Below are positions 1-7,133 of a DNA stretch of 39,429 bases, piece by piece. The stretch is taken from positions 187,557 through 226,985 of the forward strand of contig NZ_WVZN01000026.1 of assembly GCF_011772445.1 (NCBI RefSeq), written 5' to 3'. Position 1 is the first letter of the stretch; each line of letters starts with the position of its first letter. The notes under the pieces were generated by a model. The model had not been told where the DNA came from. It saw only the letters and a list, made by a program, of their open reading frames with translations, and did not search any database. Made by a program: the position numbers and the translations under genes. This DNA comes from Hydrogenophaga sp. Lineage in GTDB: Bacteria; Pseudomonadota; Gammaproteobacteria; Burkholderiales; Burkholderiaceae_C.

Positions 1-1
1 G

Positions 2-577
2 GGCGGCACGCTGGTGCTGCGCGGGGCCTCGGGCAGCGGCAAGTCCACGTGGCTGGCGCTGGCGGCGGGGCTCTTGACGCCCGGCGAAGGCACGGTCGAG
101 GTGGCAGGGCAGTCGGTCGGCGCGCTGCGTGGCGCCGCGCGCGACGCCTGGCGCGGCGCCACCGTGGGTGTGCTGCCGCAGCGCCTGCACCTGAGCGCCG
201 ACCTCAGCGTGGCCGACAACCTGGCCCTGGCCTACCGCGCCGCCGGCCTGCCGGTGGACCGGCGCGCCATCGACGGGTTGCTGAGCGCCCTGGGCATCGA
301 GGCCCTGCGCGAGCGCCGGCCCTCGGCCCTGTCGGGCGGACAGGCGCAGCGCGTGGCGCTGGCGCGTGCGCTGTTGCGGCGCCCGGCGCTGTTGCTGGCC
401 GACGAGCCCACCGCGAGCCTGGACGACGCGGCCTGCGCCCAGGCGCTGGCCCTGCTGCGCGAGACCGCTCACCGCGCCGGCGCCACGCTGGTCGTCGCCA
501 CGCACGACGCGCGCGCGCTGGCCGTGTTCCACGGCGCGGCGGTGCTGGCGCTTGAGTCGGTGGGGGCGTCAGCATGA
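2..577 (+). CDS. ABC transporter ATP-binding protein (5' end outside the window)
   Basis: This is the nucleotide-binding subunit that would power the permease encoded immediately downstream. The reading frame is open from base 2, so the start codon lies before the window. The Walker A motif GASGSGKST sits at the very beginning, the ABC signature LSGGQAQR is near 329-352 and the Walker B/D-loop stretch LLLADEPTASLD near 391-425; the switch histidine is in VVATHDA. About 30 N-terminal residues are missing compared with LolD/MacB-type ATPases. The stop codon overlaps the permease start as ATGA, indicating translational coupling. The neighbours point to a LolD/MacB-like or metal-related envelope exporter rather than an importer, since no integral importer genes are present. 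The ATPase family is certain; the substrate is unknown. Confidence 0.93.
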   Translation, partial: GGTLVLRGASGSGKSTWLALAAGLLTPGEGTVEVAGQSVGALRGAARDAWRGATVGVLPQRLHLSADLSVADNLALAYRAAGLPVDRRAIDGLLSALGIEALRERRPSALSGGQAQRVALARALLRRPALLLADEPTASLDDAACAQALALLRETAHRAGATLVVATHDARALAVFHGAAVLALESVGASA

Positions 578-1809
578 CGACTGGCCTGCCGCGCCTGGCC
601 TGGCAGTACCTGTGGGCGCGACCGCTCACCGCCGCGCTGAACCTGCTGCTGCTCACCCTGGGGCTGGCCTCGATCGCTTTTCTCGTCCTCGCGCGCGACC
701 AGGTCGATCGTGCCTTCGAGCGCGACCTCGCCGGCATCGACGCGGTGGTGGGCGCCAAGGGCAGCCCGATGCAGCTCATCCTGGCCGGCGTGTTCCACCT
801 GGACGTGCCGCCCGGCAACATCGCGCTGGCCGAGGCGCGGCGCATCGCCGAACACCCCCAGGTGGCGCAGTTCATCCCGCTGAGCCTGGGCGACAACCTG
901 CAGGGCTGGCGCATCGTCGGCACCACGCCAGACTACCTCTCCCTCTACGGTGCCACGCTGGCGCGCGGCGCCTTGTGGCAAGCGCCCATGCAGGCCGTGC
1001 TGGGCGACGCGGTGGCGCGCGGCAGCGGCCTGGACCTTGGCGCCCGCTTCGTCGGTGCGCACGGCCTGGGCGCGGGCGGCGCGGTGCACGACAGCACGCC
1101 TTACGCCGTCACCGGTGTGCTGCGCCCCTGCGGCTGCGTGCTCGACCGGCTCGTGCTCACGGCCACCGAATCGGTCTGGTTCGTGCACGACGAGATGCAC
1201 ACCGACGAGGACCAGGGCGCCGAGGAGCGCGCCGAACTGCAGGCCGCATTGGACGCCGAGCGGGAAATCACCATCGGCCTGGTTCGCTACCGCAGCCCCT
1301 TGGCCGCCGCGGGCTTTCCGCGTTTCGTCAACAGCAACACGCCGCTGCAGGCGGCGGCGCCGGCCGTGGAGGTGACGCGCCTGCTGAGTCTGATCGGGCA
1401 GGGCACGCAGGTGCTGCGCGCGCTCGCGGGCGTGCTGCTCGTGGTGGCCGCGCTCTCCGTGTTCATCGCGCTCTGGAGCGCGGTGCGCGAACGCCGCGCC
1501 GACCTGGCCCTGCTGCGCCTGCTGGGTGCACCGCCGCGTCGCGTGGCCGCCCTGCTCCTGGCCGAGGCAGCCTGGCTGGCCGTGCTCGCCACGGCCTTGG
1601 GCCTGCTGGCCGCGCAGGGCCTGGCCGCCCTCGCCAGCCGCGGCTGGGGCGACGCGGCCCTCCCCACTTTGCTGCAGGCCGGCCACTGGCCCGCCGCCCT
1701 GGCCTGGGTGCCCCTGCTGGCCCTGGGCGCGGCCTTGCTGGCCGCGGTGCTGCCCGCCATCGCCGCCTACCGCGCCGACGTTCACACCCTTCTCAACCCC
1801 CGGAGCTGA
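574..1809 (+). CDS. FtsX/MacB-type ABC transporter permease
   Basis: A 411-residue inner-membrane permease that pairs with the preceding ATPase. A hydrophobic segment near residues 18-40 anchors the N-terminus, followed by a periplasmic domain of about 230 residues and a C-terminal FtsX-like block of three membrane helices (roughly 280-305, 325-350 and 370-400) containing the typical ERRADLALLRLLGAPPRRV coupling loop. The periplasmic part has the stretch IDAVVGAKGSPMQLIL, which I associate with permeases of envelope or metal-linked exporters that travel with DUF3299 proteins, as here. The ATG overlaps the stop of the ATPase by four bases. Known for the family: such permeases do mechanotransmission or lipoprotein/small-molecule export. 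The specific cargo cannot be read from the sequence. Confidence 0.9.
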   Translation: MTTGLPRLAWQYLWARPLTAALNLLLLTLGLASIAFLVLARDQVDRAFERDLAGIDAVVGAKGSPMQLILAGVFHLDVPPGNIALAEARRIAEHPQVAQFIPLSLGDNLQGWRIVGTTPDYLSLYGATLARGALWQAPMQAVLGDAVARGSGLDLGARFVGAHGLGAGGAVHDSTPYAVTGVLRPCGCVLDRLVLTATESVWFVHDEMHTDEDQGAEERAELQAALDAEREITIGLVRYRSPLAAAGFPRFVNSNTPLQAAAPAVEVTRLLSLIGQGTQVLRALAGVLLVVAALSVFIALWSAVRERRADLALLRLLGAPPRRVAALLLAEAAWLAVLATALGLLAAQGLAALASRGWGDAALPTLLQAGHWPAALAWVPLLALGAALLAAVLPAIAAYRADVHTLLNPRS

Positions 1810-1812
1810 TCC

Positions 1813-2058
1813 ATGAAAGCACCCATCACCACCACCCTGTTCGCCGTCCTGCTGAGCGCCGGCGCCGCCTTCGCTCAACACTCCGACAAGGAAACCCGGG
1901 AGGACATCCAGCGCCACCGCGCCATGGCCGCGGCACACGAGGGCGCGGCCAAGTGCCTGGAGGCGGGCAAGGGCGAAAAGGTCTGCATGGCGGAACTCGC
2001 GGTCGCTTGCAAGGGTCTCGCCTTGGGCAAATACTGCGGCATGCGACACGCGCATTGA
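1813..2058 (+). CDS. small Cys-rich periplasmic protein, function unknown
   Basis: An 81-residue protein with a clear Sec signal peptide (MKAPITTTLFAVLLSAGAAFA, cut after AFA about residue 21). The mature part of about 60 residues is helical and charged and carries four cysteines (in AKCLEAG, KVCMAEL, VACKGL and KYCGMRH) plus several histidines, ending RHAH. That pattern suggests disulfide bonding or metal binding in the periplasm. It starts three bases after the permease stop and therefore belongs to the same operon. I do not recognise a named family; the even spacing of cysteines and the position between permease and DUF3299 gene make a small accessory or metallochaperone-like role possible, but this is inference. 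Confidence 0.8.
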   Translation: MKAPITTTLFAVLLSAGAAFAQHSDKETREDIQRHRAMAAAHEGAAKCLEAGKGEKVCMAELAVACKGLALGKYCGMRHAH

Positions 2059-2060
2059 GG

Positions 2061-2136
2061 GCCACCCCCGCCGCGCTGCGCGCGACCCCCTGAAAGGGGG
2101 CGACGCCTGCGGCCCGGCAAAGCCGGTTCCGCGGCA
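2061..2136. repeat. dispersed intergenic repeat, copy 1
   Basis: A GC-rich element with two internal hairpins: CCCCCTGAAAGGGGG and the CCGGCAAAGCCGG core. A second copy lies in inverted orientation at 8825-8893. Both are in short gaps between genes. Such elements are scattered through Comamonadaceae genomes as far as I recall; they may act as transcription attenuators or REP-like sites. Confidence 0.75.
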
Positions 2137-2167
2137 CCCTCGGTCAGACCTCTTCGCTCCGCCATTC

Positions 2168-2731
2168 ATGCATCCGTACCGACGTCACCTTCTGCTGAAC
2201 TTGGCCGCACTGGCCTCGGGGCCGGCTTTCGCGCAGGTGCTGGGTTCGCCGCTGGGCGCACCGCCCGCCGATGGTGCCGGCGCGGGCCCGCTGGGCCTGC
2301 CGCACGGCCAGGGCGCGGGTGTGCACAGCCCGCAAAGCCCCATCGCGCCGCTGCCCAAACGCGACGACGTGGTGGCCTGGTCGCTGCTCACCGACGTGAA
2401 GACCGCAGTGAAGACCGTGTCCAAACGCAAGCGCGTCGTGCCGGTCTACCCGCCCGAGGTGCGTGCGCTCGACCAGCGCCGCCTCAAGCTGCATGGCTTC
2501 ATGCTGCCGCTGGAGCCGGGCGAGAATCAGCGCCATTTCCTGCTGGCCTCGGTGCCGCTCACCTGCTCGTTCTGCACGCCGGGCGGCGCCGAGAGCCTGG
2601 TGGAGGTGCGCACGAAAACACCCGTCAAGTACCGGCTCGAGGCGGTGGTGGTCGAGGGGAAGTTTCACGTGCTCGACAACGATCCCTACGGCCTGTACTA
2701 CCGCCTGAGCGAGGCCGAGGGCAGCCGCTGA
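2168..2731 (+). CDS. DUF3299-like periplasmic protein
   Basis: A 187-residue exported protein. The N-terminus (MHPYRRHLLLNLAALASGPAFAQ) is a signal peptide with a basic n-region and an AFA cleavage site. A Gly/Pro-rich linker (about 25-60) leads to a C-terminal domain with LKLHGFMLPLEPGENQRHFLL, then CSFCTPGG (a CxxC pair) and a closing HVLDNDPYGLYYRLSEAE. This resembles the DUF3299 family, whose members accompany ABC exporter ATPase/permease pairs and, in some gammaproteobacteria, zinc-regulated operons. The CxxC could bind metal. The gene follows the permease and the Cys-rich protein, separated by the repeat at 2061-2136, so readthrough may be modulated. No Shine-Dalgarno is evident before ATG 2168. 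The family call is moderately secure; the function is not known. Confidence 0.78.
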   Translation: MHPYRRHLLLNLAALASGPAFAQVLGSPLGAPPADGAGAGPLGLPHGQGAGVHSPQSPIAPLPKRDDVVAWSLLTDVKTAVKTVSKRKRVVPVYPPEVRALDQRRLKLHGFMLPLEPGENQRHFLLASVPLTCSFCTPGGAESLVEVRTKTPVKYRLEAVVVEGKFHVLDNDPYGLYYRLSEAEGSR

Positions 2732-2759
2732 AGCGGCCGGGTGGCGCGGGCCCGGGCGA

Positions 2760-2765
2760 TACCAT
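2760..2765 (+). promoter_or_regulatory. candidate -10 element (TACCAT) for a leaderless AEC transporter mRNA
   Basis: TACCAT ends six bases before the GTG start at 2772 and no Shine-Dalgarno lies between. Transcription would begin at or within a base or two of the start codon. No convincing -35 is seen. Confidence 0.35.
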
Positions 2766-2771
2766 CCCCGG

Positions 2772-3740
2772 GTGAACCTCGCCCAGCACCCCCTTTTCGT
2801 CTCCCTCACGCCCGTCTTCCTGCTCATCGCGCTGGGCTACCTGGCGGGGCGGCGCGAGTGGATACGCGACTCGGCGGTCAAGGACCTGTCCAACCTGGTG
2901 TTCCTGCTGCTCATCCCGGCGCTGCTGTTCCGCACCATGGCCTCGGTGCACCTGGAAGTGCTGGACCTGCGCCCCGTGCTGGCCTACTTCCCCGTGGTGG
3001 TGCTGGTGCTCTTCGCCATCGTTGCCTGGCGCGGCTTCAGCCGCGAGAGCGTGGTGATCGCCATGGCCAGCGTGTTTTCCAACATGGTGATGATCGGCAT
3101 CACCCTGGCCGAGCTGGCCTATGGCAAGTCCGCGCTGGTGACCATGCTCACCCTGGTGTCGGTGCACGCGCTCATCCTGCTCAGCGTGGGTTCTGTGGTG
3201 CTGGAACTGGTCGTGGCGCGCGAGGCGCGCGAGCGCGGTGAGGCCGCGCCGCCCTTGTGGGCCACGCTGGGCTCGGTGATCAAGGGCACGCTCATCCACC
3301 CCATTCCCCTGCCCATCCTGAGTGGCCTGCTGTTCGCGCAGTCGGGCTGGTCCTTGCCGGTGGTGATCGACAAGCCGCTGCAATTGCTGGGCAGCGCCTT
3401 CGGTCCGATCGCCCTGGTGCTGGTGGGCGTGAGCCTGGCGCGCACGCCGCTGGCCGGGCACTGGCGGCCGGCCTTCGGCGTGGTGCTGGTCAAGAACCTG
3501 CTGCTCCCGCTGCTGGTGGGCCTGTCGGCCTGGGGCCTGGGCATCACCGGGCTGCCGCTCACGGTGATGGTGGTGGCCGCTGCCCTGCCGGTGGGGGCCA
3601 ACGTCTTCCTGTTCGCCCAGCGCTACGACACGGCGCAGGCGCTCACCATCGCCGCCACCGGCCTCACCACGGTGATGGCGCTGTTCACACTGAGCCTGGT
3701 GATGACGGCAATGGCCTGGCTCAATCCGCTGGGCGGCTGA
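2772..3740 (+). CDS. AEC family transporter (auxin efflux carrier-like permease)
   Basis: A 322-residue integral membrane protein with about ten hydrophobic helices, arranged as two five-helix halves. The first half includes FLLIALGYLAGRREW and the conserved DLSNLVFLLLIPALLFRTM; the second half carries VLVKNLLLPLLVG and the family-typical PVGANVFLFAQRYD near residues 275-290, followed by a last helix. This layout matches the AEC (MleP/YfdV/MdcF-like) carriers that move malate, malonate or other small carboxylates. The start is GTG at 2772, the only start giving the usual N-terminus. It is a single gene on the plus strand, converging on a minus-strand pair whose stop adjoins its own stop at 3740/3741. 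Substrate unknown. Confidence 0.88.
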   Translation: MNLAQHPLFVSLTPVFLLIALGYLAGRREWIRDSAVKDLSNLVFLLLIPALLFRTMASVHLEVLDLRPVLAYFPVVVLVLFAIVAWRGFSRESVVIAMASVFSNMVMIGITLAELAYGKSALVTMLTLVSVHALILLSVGSVVLELVVAREARERGEAAPPLWATLGSVIKGTLIHPIPLPILSGLLFAQSGWSLPVVIDKPLQLLGSAFGPIALVLVGVSLARTPLAGHWRPAFGVVLVKNLLLPLLVGLSAWGLGITGLPLTVMVVAAALPVGANVFLFAQRYDTAQALTIAATGLTTVMALFTLSLVMTAMAWLNPLGG

Positions 3741-4193
3741 TCACTGGCTGATCTTGCGCGCCTCTTCGACCTGGTATTCGAAGTAGCGCTGGAAGCCGAA
3801 GGCCAGGCTGCCCATGAAGGCGATGGTGCCCACGAGCAGCGAGAGCACCAGCGCGATGACGGTGAGCCAGTTGGTGTGCCCGGCTGTTCCGCCGGGGCTG
3901 GCGGGGTTGAACCAGCGGTCCCATTTCCCGGCGTCGGCCAGCGCGTAGACGATGCCCGTGAGGCAGGCCGCCGCGATGCTCAGGCCCAGCAGCGGGATCA
4001 GCACCCAGGACAGCTTGTCGTCCTGCCCGTGGGCCAGCACGCGCTCCACGCCGTACCAGCCCAGCGCGGTGGGCAGCGGGTGCAACCAACCCACCCAGTC
4101 GCCCAGGCCGCGCAGGTAGAAGCGGTGCAGGCCCAGGGCGCCACCGATGAGCGCCAGCCACACGGCCAGGGTCTTGTTCTTGCGTCGCGTCAC
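3741..4193 (-). CDS. TM2-domain membrane protein
   Basis: A 150-residue membrane protein. The N-terminal half reads KTLAVWLALIGGALGLHRFYLRG, the hallmark of the TM2 family (helix, then G-x-HRFYLG-type turn), followed by a second helix pair (about 65-90) and a C-terminal helix (about 110-135), so four membrane segments are likely. TM2 proteins are small inner-membrane proteins of unknown biochemical role. The GTG start (complement 4191-4193) lies two bases after the stop of the upstream GNAT gene, so the two are probably co-transcribed. It converges with the AEC gene with no gap, leaving no room for a terminator between them. Confidence 0.82.
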   Translation of the reverse strand: MTRRKNKTLAVWLALIGGALGLHRFYLRGLGDWVGWLHPLPTALGWYGVERVLAHGQDDKLSWVLIPLLGLSIAAACLTGIVYALADAGKWDRWFNPASPGGTAGHTNWLTVIALVLSLLVGTIAFMGSLAFGFQRYFEYQVEEARKISQ

Positions 4194-4195
4194 GC

Positions 4196-4723
4196 TCAGC
4201 CCTCCTGAGGCGGCGCGTGGTGCGCCTCGCCCAGGGGCTTTTCCATGATCACGATGTCCAGCCAGCGGCCGAACTTCCAGCCGCAGGCCTGAACCGTGCC
4301 CACCGGCGTGAAGCCCAGCGCGCGGTGCACGCCGATGGAGCCGGCATTGGCCGAATCGCCGATCACCGCCATGACCTTGCGGATGCCCGCGCGCTGCAGC
4401 ACGGCGAGCAGCTCGGCCAGCAGCAGCCGGCCCAGGCCCTTGCCTGCCGCCTCGGGGGCCAGGTAGATCGAGTCCTCCACCGAGAAGCGATAGGCCGGGC
4501 GCGGCTTGAACCAGTTGCCGTAGGCGTAGCCGAGCACCTGGCCGCTTTCCTCCACCACCAGCCAGGGCAGGCCCTTGCCCAGCGCGTCGGCGCGGCGCTG
4601 GGCCATCTCGGCCTCGGTGGGCGGGGTGGTTTCGAAGGTGCCGGTGCCGTGCAGCACGTGGTGGGCGTAGATGCGGGTGATGGCGGCGAGGTCGTCGTCG
4701 GTGCTGGGGCGGATCAGGGGCAT
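4196..4723 (-). CDS. GNAT N-acetyltransferase (phosphinothricin acetyltransferase-like)
   Basis: A 175-residue soluble acetyltransferase using acetyl-CoA. Seen: the opening MPLIRPSTDDDLAAITRIYAHHV and GTGTFETTPPTEAEM typical of the Pat/Bar/YncA subgroup, then YRFSVEDSIYLAPEAAGKGLG with the acetyl-CoA pyrophosphate loop (AAGKGLGRLLLAEL), followed by NAGSIGVHRALGF and the W-K-F-G-R-W-LDIVIME ending. This subgroup acetylates amino groups of methionine sulfone, sulfoximine, phosphinothricin or related compounds; the native substrate is generally unknown. It is the first gene of the minus-strand pair with the TM2 protein and is divergent from rpsP, separated by about 190 bases that hold the rpsP promoter. 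Confidence 0.87.
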   Translation of the reverse strand: MPLIRPSTDDDLAAITRIYAHHVLHGTGTFETTPPTEAEMAQRRADALGKGLPWLVVEESGQVLGYAYGNWFKPRPAYRFSVEDSIYLAPEAAGKGLGRLLLAELLAVLQRAGIRKVMAVIGDSANAGSIGVHRALGFTPVGTVQACGWKFGRWLDIVIMEKPLGEAHHAPPQEG

Positions 4724-4770
4724 GGGCGGAAGCCGGAGGCGAGGGGGTGTCGAGTGATGGGGCAGCGGGC

Positions 4771-4776
4771 TATAAT
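4771..4776 (+). promoter_or_regulatory. -10 element of the rpsP operon promoter
   Basis: A perfect TATAAT occurs 138 bases before rpsP in the otherwise gene-free interval 4724-4913. The matching -35 position (about 4748-4753, 17 bp upstream) is poor, as is common in these genomes. Transcription from here would give a leader of about 130 nt. Confidence 0.7.
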
Positions 4777-4847
4777 CGCCGGCTTTGCGGTGTTTCGCTG
4801 GCCGGGTGGTCAGTCGTGTGTCTCAAGCGCCGCAGGAAATCGAGCAG

Positions 4848-4863
4848 CGGATCGAAAGATCCG
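4848..4863 (+). promoter_or_regulatory. rpsP: leader hairpin with GAAA tetraloop upstream of rpsP
   Basis: CGGATC-GAAA-GATCCG forms a perfect six-pair stem closed by a GNRA tetraloop about 50 nt before the rpsP start, inside the presumed leader. It could be an autoregulatory or stability element; this is inference from structure only. Confidence 0.5.
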
Positions 4864-4913
4864 GCGGCACCCCGGAAGTCCCGGATCGTGCCCAACCACC
4901 CGAAGGATAAATC

Positions 4914-5171
4914 ATGGTCGTCATTCGACTCTCCCGCGGCGGCGCCAAGGCCCGTCCGTTCTACACCATCGTCGCCGCCGACAAGCGCTCGCGTCGCGAT
5001 GGCAATTTCATCGAACGCCTGGGTTTCTACAACCCCAACGCCAAGGGCGGCGAAGAGAAGCTGCGCATCGCCAGCGACCGCCTGAACTACTGGCTCGGCG
5101 TCGGCGCCACCCCGTCCGACACGGTCGCGCGCCTGGTCAAGGAAGCCAAGGCCGCCGCCCCGGCCGCCTGA
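4914..5171 (+). CDS. rpsP: 30S ribosomal protein S16
   Basis: An 85-residue ribosomal protein of the small subunit. The N-terminus [20 protein letters not shown] and the following [18 protein letters not shown] are the conserved bS16 signature, and the length fits the family (about 80-90). The ATG at 4914 is preceded by GAAGGATAAATC, a good ribosome-binding site. It heads the rpsP-rimM-trmD cluster, which is conserved across most proteobacteria, and is transcribed from the TATAAT at 4771. The short Ala-rich tail AAAPAA is usual for betaproteobacteria. Confidence 0.97.
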   Translation: MVVIRLSRGGAKARPFYTIVAADKRSRRDGNFIERLGFYNPNAKGGEEKLRIASDRLNYWLGVGATPSDTVARLVKEAKAAAPAA

Positions 5172-5179
5172 TCGCCACC

Positions 5180-5767
5180 ATGTCCGCGGCCCTGGTCGCG
5201 TCGGCCCTGCCGGCCGATGCCGTCGAACTGGGCCGCATCCAGGACGCCTGGGGCATCAAGGGCTGGGTCCGCATCCAGCCCCACAGCGCCGACACCGACG
5301 CGCTGTTCGCCAGCCGAGACTGGTTTCTTCAGCCGCCCGAAGCCCGCTTCGCGCGCGGCTTTTCCGTTTTCAAGGGCTGCGTCGTCCTGCGCGTGGCCGA
5401 GCTCAAGGCGCATGCCGAGGGACTCGTCGCGCGAATCGAAGGCATCGACGACCGCAACCTCGCCGAGTCGCTCAAGGGCTGCCGCATCTCCCTGCCGCGC
5501 AGCGCATTCCCCGAGCCCGAGGCCGGTGAGTTCTACTGGGTCGACCTGATCGGCCTCACGGTGGTCAACCGCGAGGGCGAGGAGCTCGGCGTGGTGCGCG
5601 ACCTCATGAGCACCGGGCCGACTTCGGTGCTGGTGCTTGAATACCTCGAGACCGTGGACGGCGAGGAGCGCAGCGCCGAGCGGATGATTCCCTTCGTGGC
5701 CGCGTACATCGACGACGTGGACCGCGCGGCGCGTCGCATCACCGCCGACTGGCAAAAAGACTATTGA
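5180..5767 (+). CDS. rimM: ribosome maturation factor RimM
   Basis: A 195-residue 16S rRNA processing factor that binds S19 in the 30S head. Seen: the N-terminal RimM domain with VELGRIQDAWGIKGWVRI (the GRI..AHGIKG signature), a central region ending SRIEGIDDRN-like (VARIEGIDDRNLAESLKG), and the C-terminal PRC-barrel domain with EFYWVDLIGLTV and IPFVAAYIDDVD. The frame is open far upstream but the start is ATG 5180, eight bases after the rpsP stop. It lies between rpsP and trmD in the conserved order. Confidence 0.95.
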   Translation: MSAALVASALPADAVELGRIQDAWGIKGWVRIQPHSADTDALFASRDWFLQPPEARFARGFSVFKGCVVLRVAELKAHAEGLVARIEGIDDRNLAESLKGCRISLPRSAFPEPEAGEFYWVDLIGLTVVNREGEELGVVRDLMSTGPTSVLVLEYLETVDGEERSAERMIPFVAAYIDDVDRAARRITADWQKDY

Positions 5768-5779
5768 GCCAGGGCGCCC

Positions 5780-6553
5780 ATGCGCTTCGATGTCGTCACC
5801 CTGTTCCCCGAGCTGTTCGAGCCCTTCCTCGCGCACGGCATCAACCGCCGCGCCTTCGAGTCGAAGCAGGTCGACGTGCGCCTTTGGAACCCGCGCGATT
5901 TCGCCGAGGGCAACTACCGCCGCGTGGACGACCGGCCCTTCGGTGGTGGGCCGGGCATGGTGATGATGGCCGAGCCCCTGTGGCGCTGCCTGCAGGCGAT
6001 CCGCGCCGAGCGCGCCGAGCCAGAGGACGCACGCGCCCCGGTGGTGCTGTTCTCGCCCGTGGGCGACCGGCTGGACCACGCGGGCATCGCGCGGTGGGCC
6101 GATGCGCCGCAGGGTGCCGTGCTGGTGTGCGGGCGCTACGAAGGCATCGACCAGCGCTTCATCGACGCCTGCGTGGACCTGCAGCTCAGCCTGGGCGACT
6201 TCGTGCTCTCGGGAGGTGAAATCCCGGCCATGGCCCTGCTGGACGCCGTGGCGCGCCTGCAGCCCGGCGTGCTGGGCGACGAAGGCAGCCACCAGCAGGA
6301 CAGCTTCAACCCCGCGCTGGATGGCCTGCTGGACAGCCCGCACTTCACCCGACCCGAGGTCTGGCACGGCCCCGACGGTCCCCTGGGCGTGCCGCCGGTG
6401 CTGCTGGGCGGCCACCACGAGCGCATCGAGCGCCACCGGCGCGAGCAGCGCCTGGCCCTGACCGCCCGCCAGCGGCCCGACCTGATCGCCAGGGCCCGGG
6501 CCGAGGGCCGCCTGGGGCCGGACGACGAGCGCTTCCTGCGCGGCCTGGGTTGA
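5780..6553 (+). CDS. trmD: tRNA (guanine-37-N1)-methyltransferase TrmD
   Basis: A 257-residue SPOUT-class methyltransferase that makes m1G37 in tRNAs using S-adenosylmethionine, preventing +1 frameshifting. The N-terminus MRFDVVTLFPELFEPF, the DDRPFGGGPGMVMM loop, the CGRYEGIDQRF motif and the LSLGDFVLSGGEIPAM trefoil-knot SAM site are all present and intact. Length matches the family (about 240-260). It begins 12 bases after rimM, with no separate promoter evident, and is followed by a 158-base gap holding a promoter for rplS. Confidence 0.97.
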   Translation: MRFDVVTLFPELFEPFLAHGINRRAFESKQVDVRLWNPRDFAEGNYRRVDDRPFGGGPGMVMMAEPLWRCLQAIRAERAEPEDARAPVVLFSPVGDRLDHAGIARWADAPQGAVLVCGRYEGIDQRFIDACVDLQLSLGDFVLSGGEIPAMALLDAVARLQPGVLGDEGSHQQDSFNPALDGLLDSPHFTRPEVWHGPDGPLGVPPVLLGGHHERIERHRREQRLALTARQRPDLIARARAEGRLGPDDERFLRGLG

Positions 6554-6569
6554 GCCTGTCTGCCCCGGC

Positions 6570-6599
6570 TTGGTCTGGCAGGACCGGTCTGGCTATAAT
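6570..6599 (+). promoter_or_regulatory. rplS: promoter for rplS (TTGGTC, 18 bp, TATAAT)
   Basis: A consensus TATAAT at 6594-6599 with TTGGTC 18 bp upstream sits in the trmD-rplS gap, so rplS can be made independently of the upstream operon. The predicted leader is about 105 nt. Confidence 0.72.
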
Positions 6600-6643
6600 G
6601 GTGGGCTTTTCGATCCTCTGGCCGGCCGCCGCGACCGTTGGGT

Positions 6644-6659
6644 AAGTCAGTTCTGACTT
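6644..6659 (+). promoter_or_regulatory. rplS: perfect inverted repeat in the rplS leader
   Basis: AAGTCAG-TT-CTGACTT is a perfect 7-bp inverted repeat with a two-base centre, 52 nt before the rplS start. A 12-bp palindrome CCACGATCGTGG follows at 6690-6701, near the ribosome-binding region. They may be L19 autoregulatory structures or operator sites; unproven. Confidence 0.5.
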
Positions 6660-6711
6660 CACGGATTCGCGGCCTTTAGTGCAGCGCGGCCACGATCGTG
6701 GAACAGGAACC

Positions 6712-7068
6712 ATGAACCTCATCCAGACCCTCGAGCAGGAAGAGATTGCCCGCCTCGGCAAGACCATCCCGCCCTTCGCCCCTGGCGACACCGTGATCGT
6801 CAGCGTCAACGTCATCGAAGGCACCCGCAAGCGCGTGCAGGCCTACGAAGGCGTCGTGATCGCCCGTCGCAACCGCGGCCTGAACTCCAGCTTCATCGTC
6901 CGCAAGATCTCCAGCGGCGAAGGCGTGGAGCGCACCTTCCCCCTGTACAGCCCGCTGATCGCCAAGATCGAGGTCAAGCGCCGCGGCGACGTGCGCCGCG
7001 CCAAGCTGTACTACCTGCGCGAGCGCAGCGGCAAGTCGGCCCGCATCAAGGAAAAGCTGGGCGCCTGA
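6712..7068 (+). CDS. rplS: 50S ribosomal protein L19
   Basis: A 118-residue large-subunit protein located at the 30S-50S interface. The family start [15 protein letters not shown] and the body [36 protein letters not shown] and KVKR-like [18 protein letters not shown] match bL19. An in-frame ATG-like start 33 bases earlier (6679) is rejected because bL19 begins at MNLI and the AGGAAC ribosome-binding site lies just before 6712. It is the last gene of the ribosomal cluster and is followed directly by an intrinsic terminator. Confidence 0.97.
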   Translation: MNLIQTLEQEEIARLGKTIPPFAPGDTVIVSVNVIEGTRKRVQAYEGVVIARRNRGLNSSFIVRKISSGEGVERTFPLYSPLIAKIEVKRRGDVRRAKLYYLRERSGKSARIKEKLGA

Positions 7069-7085
7069 TCCGGCCTCCCGCAACA

Positions 7086-7110
7086 AGCCGCTCCCCGGAG
7101 CGGCTTTTTT
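7086..7110 (+). terminator. intrinsic terminator after rplS
   Basis: AGCCGCTCC and GGAGCGGCT form a nine-pair GC-rich stem followed by six T residues, 17 bases after the rplS stop. It ends the rpsP-rplS transcription unit. Confidence 0.93.
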
Positions 7111-7133
7111 GTCGCCGCTGCGTCCATTCGTCC

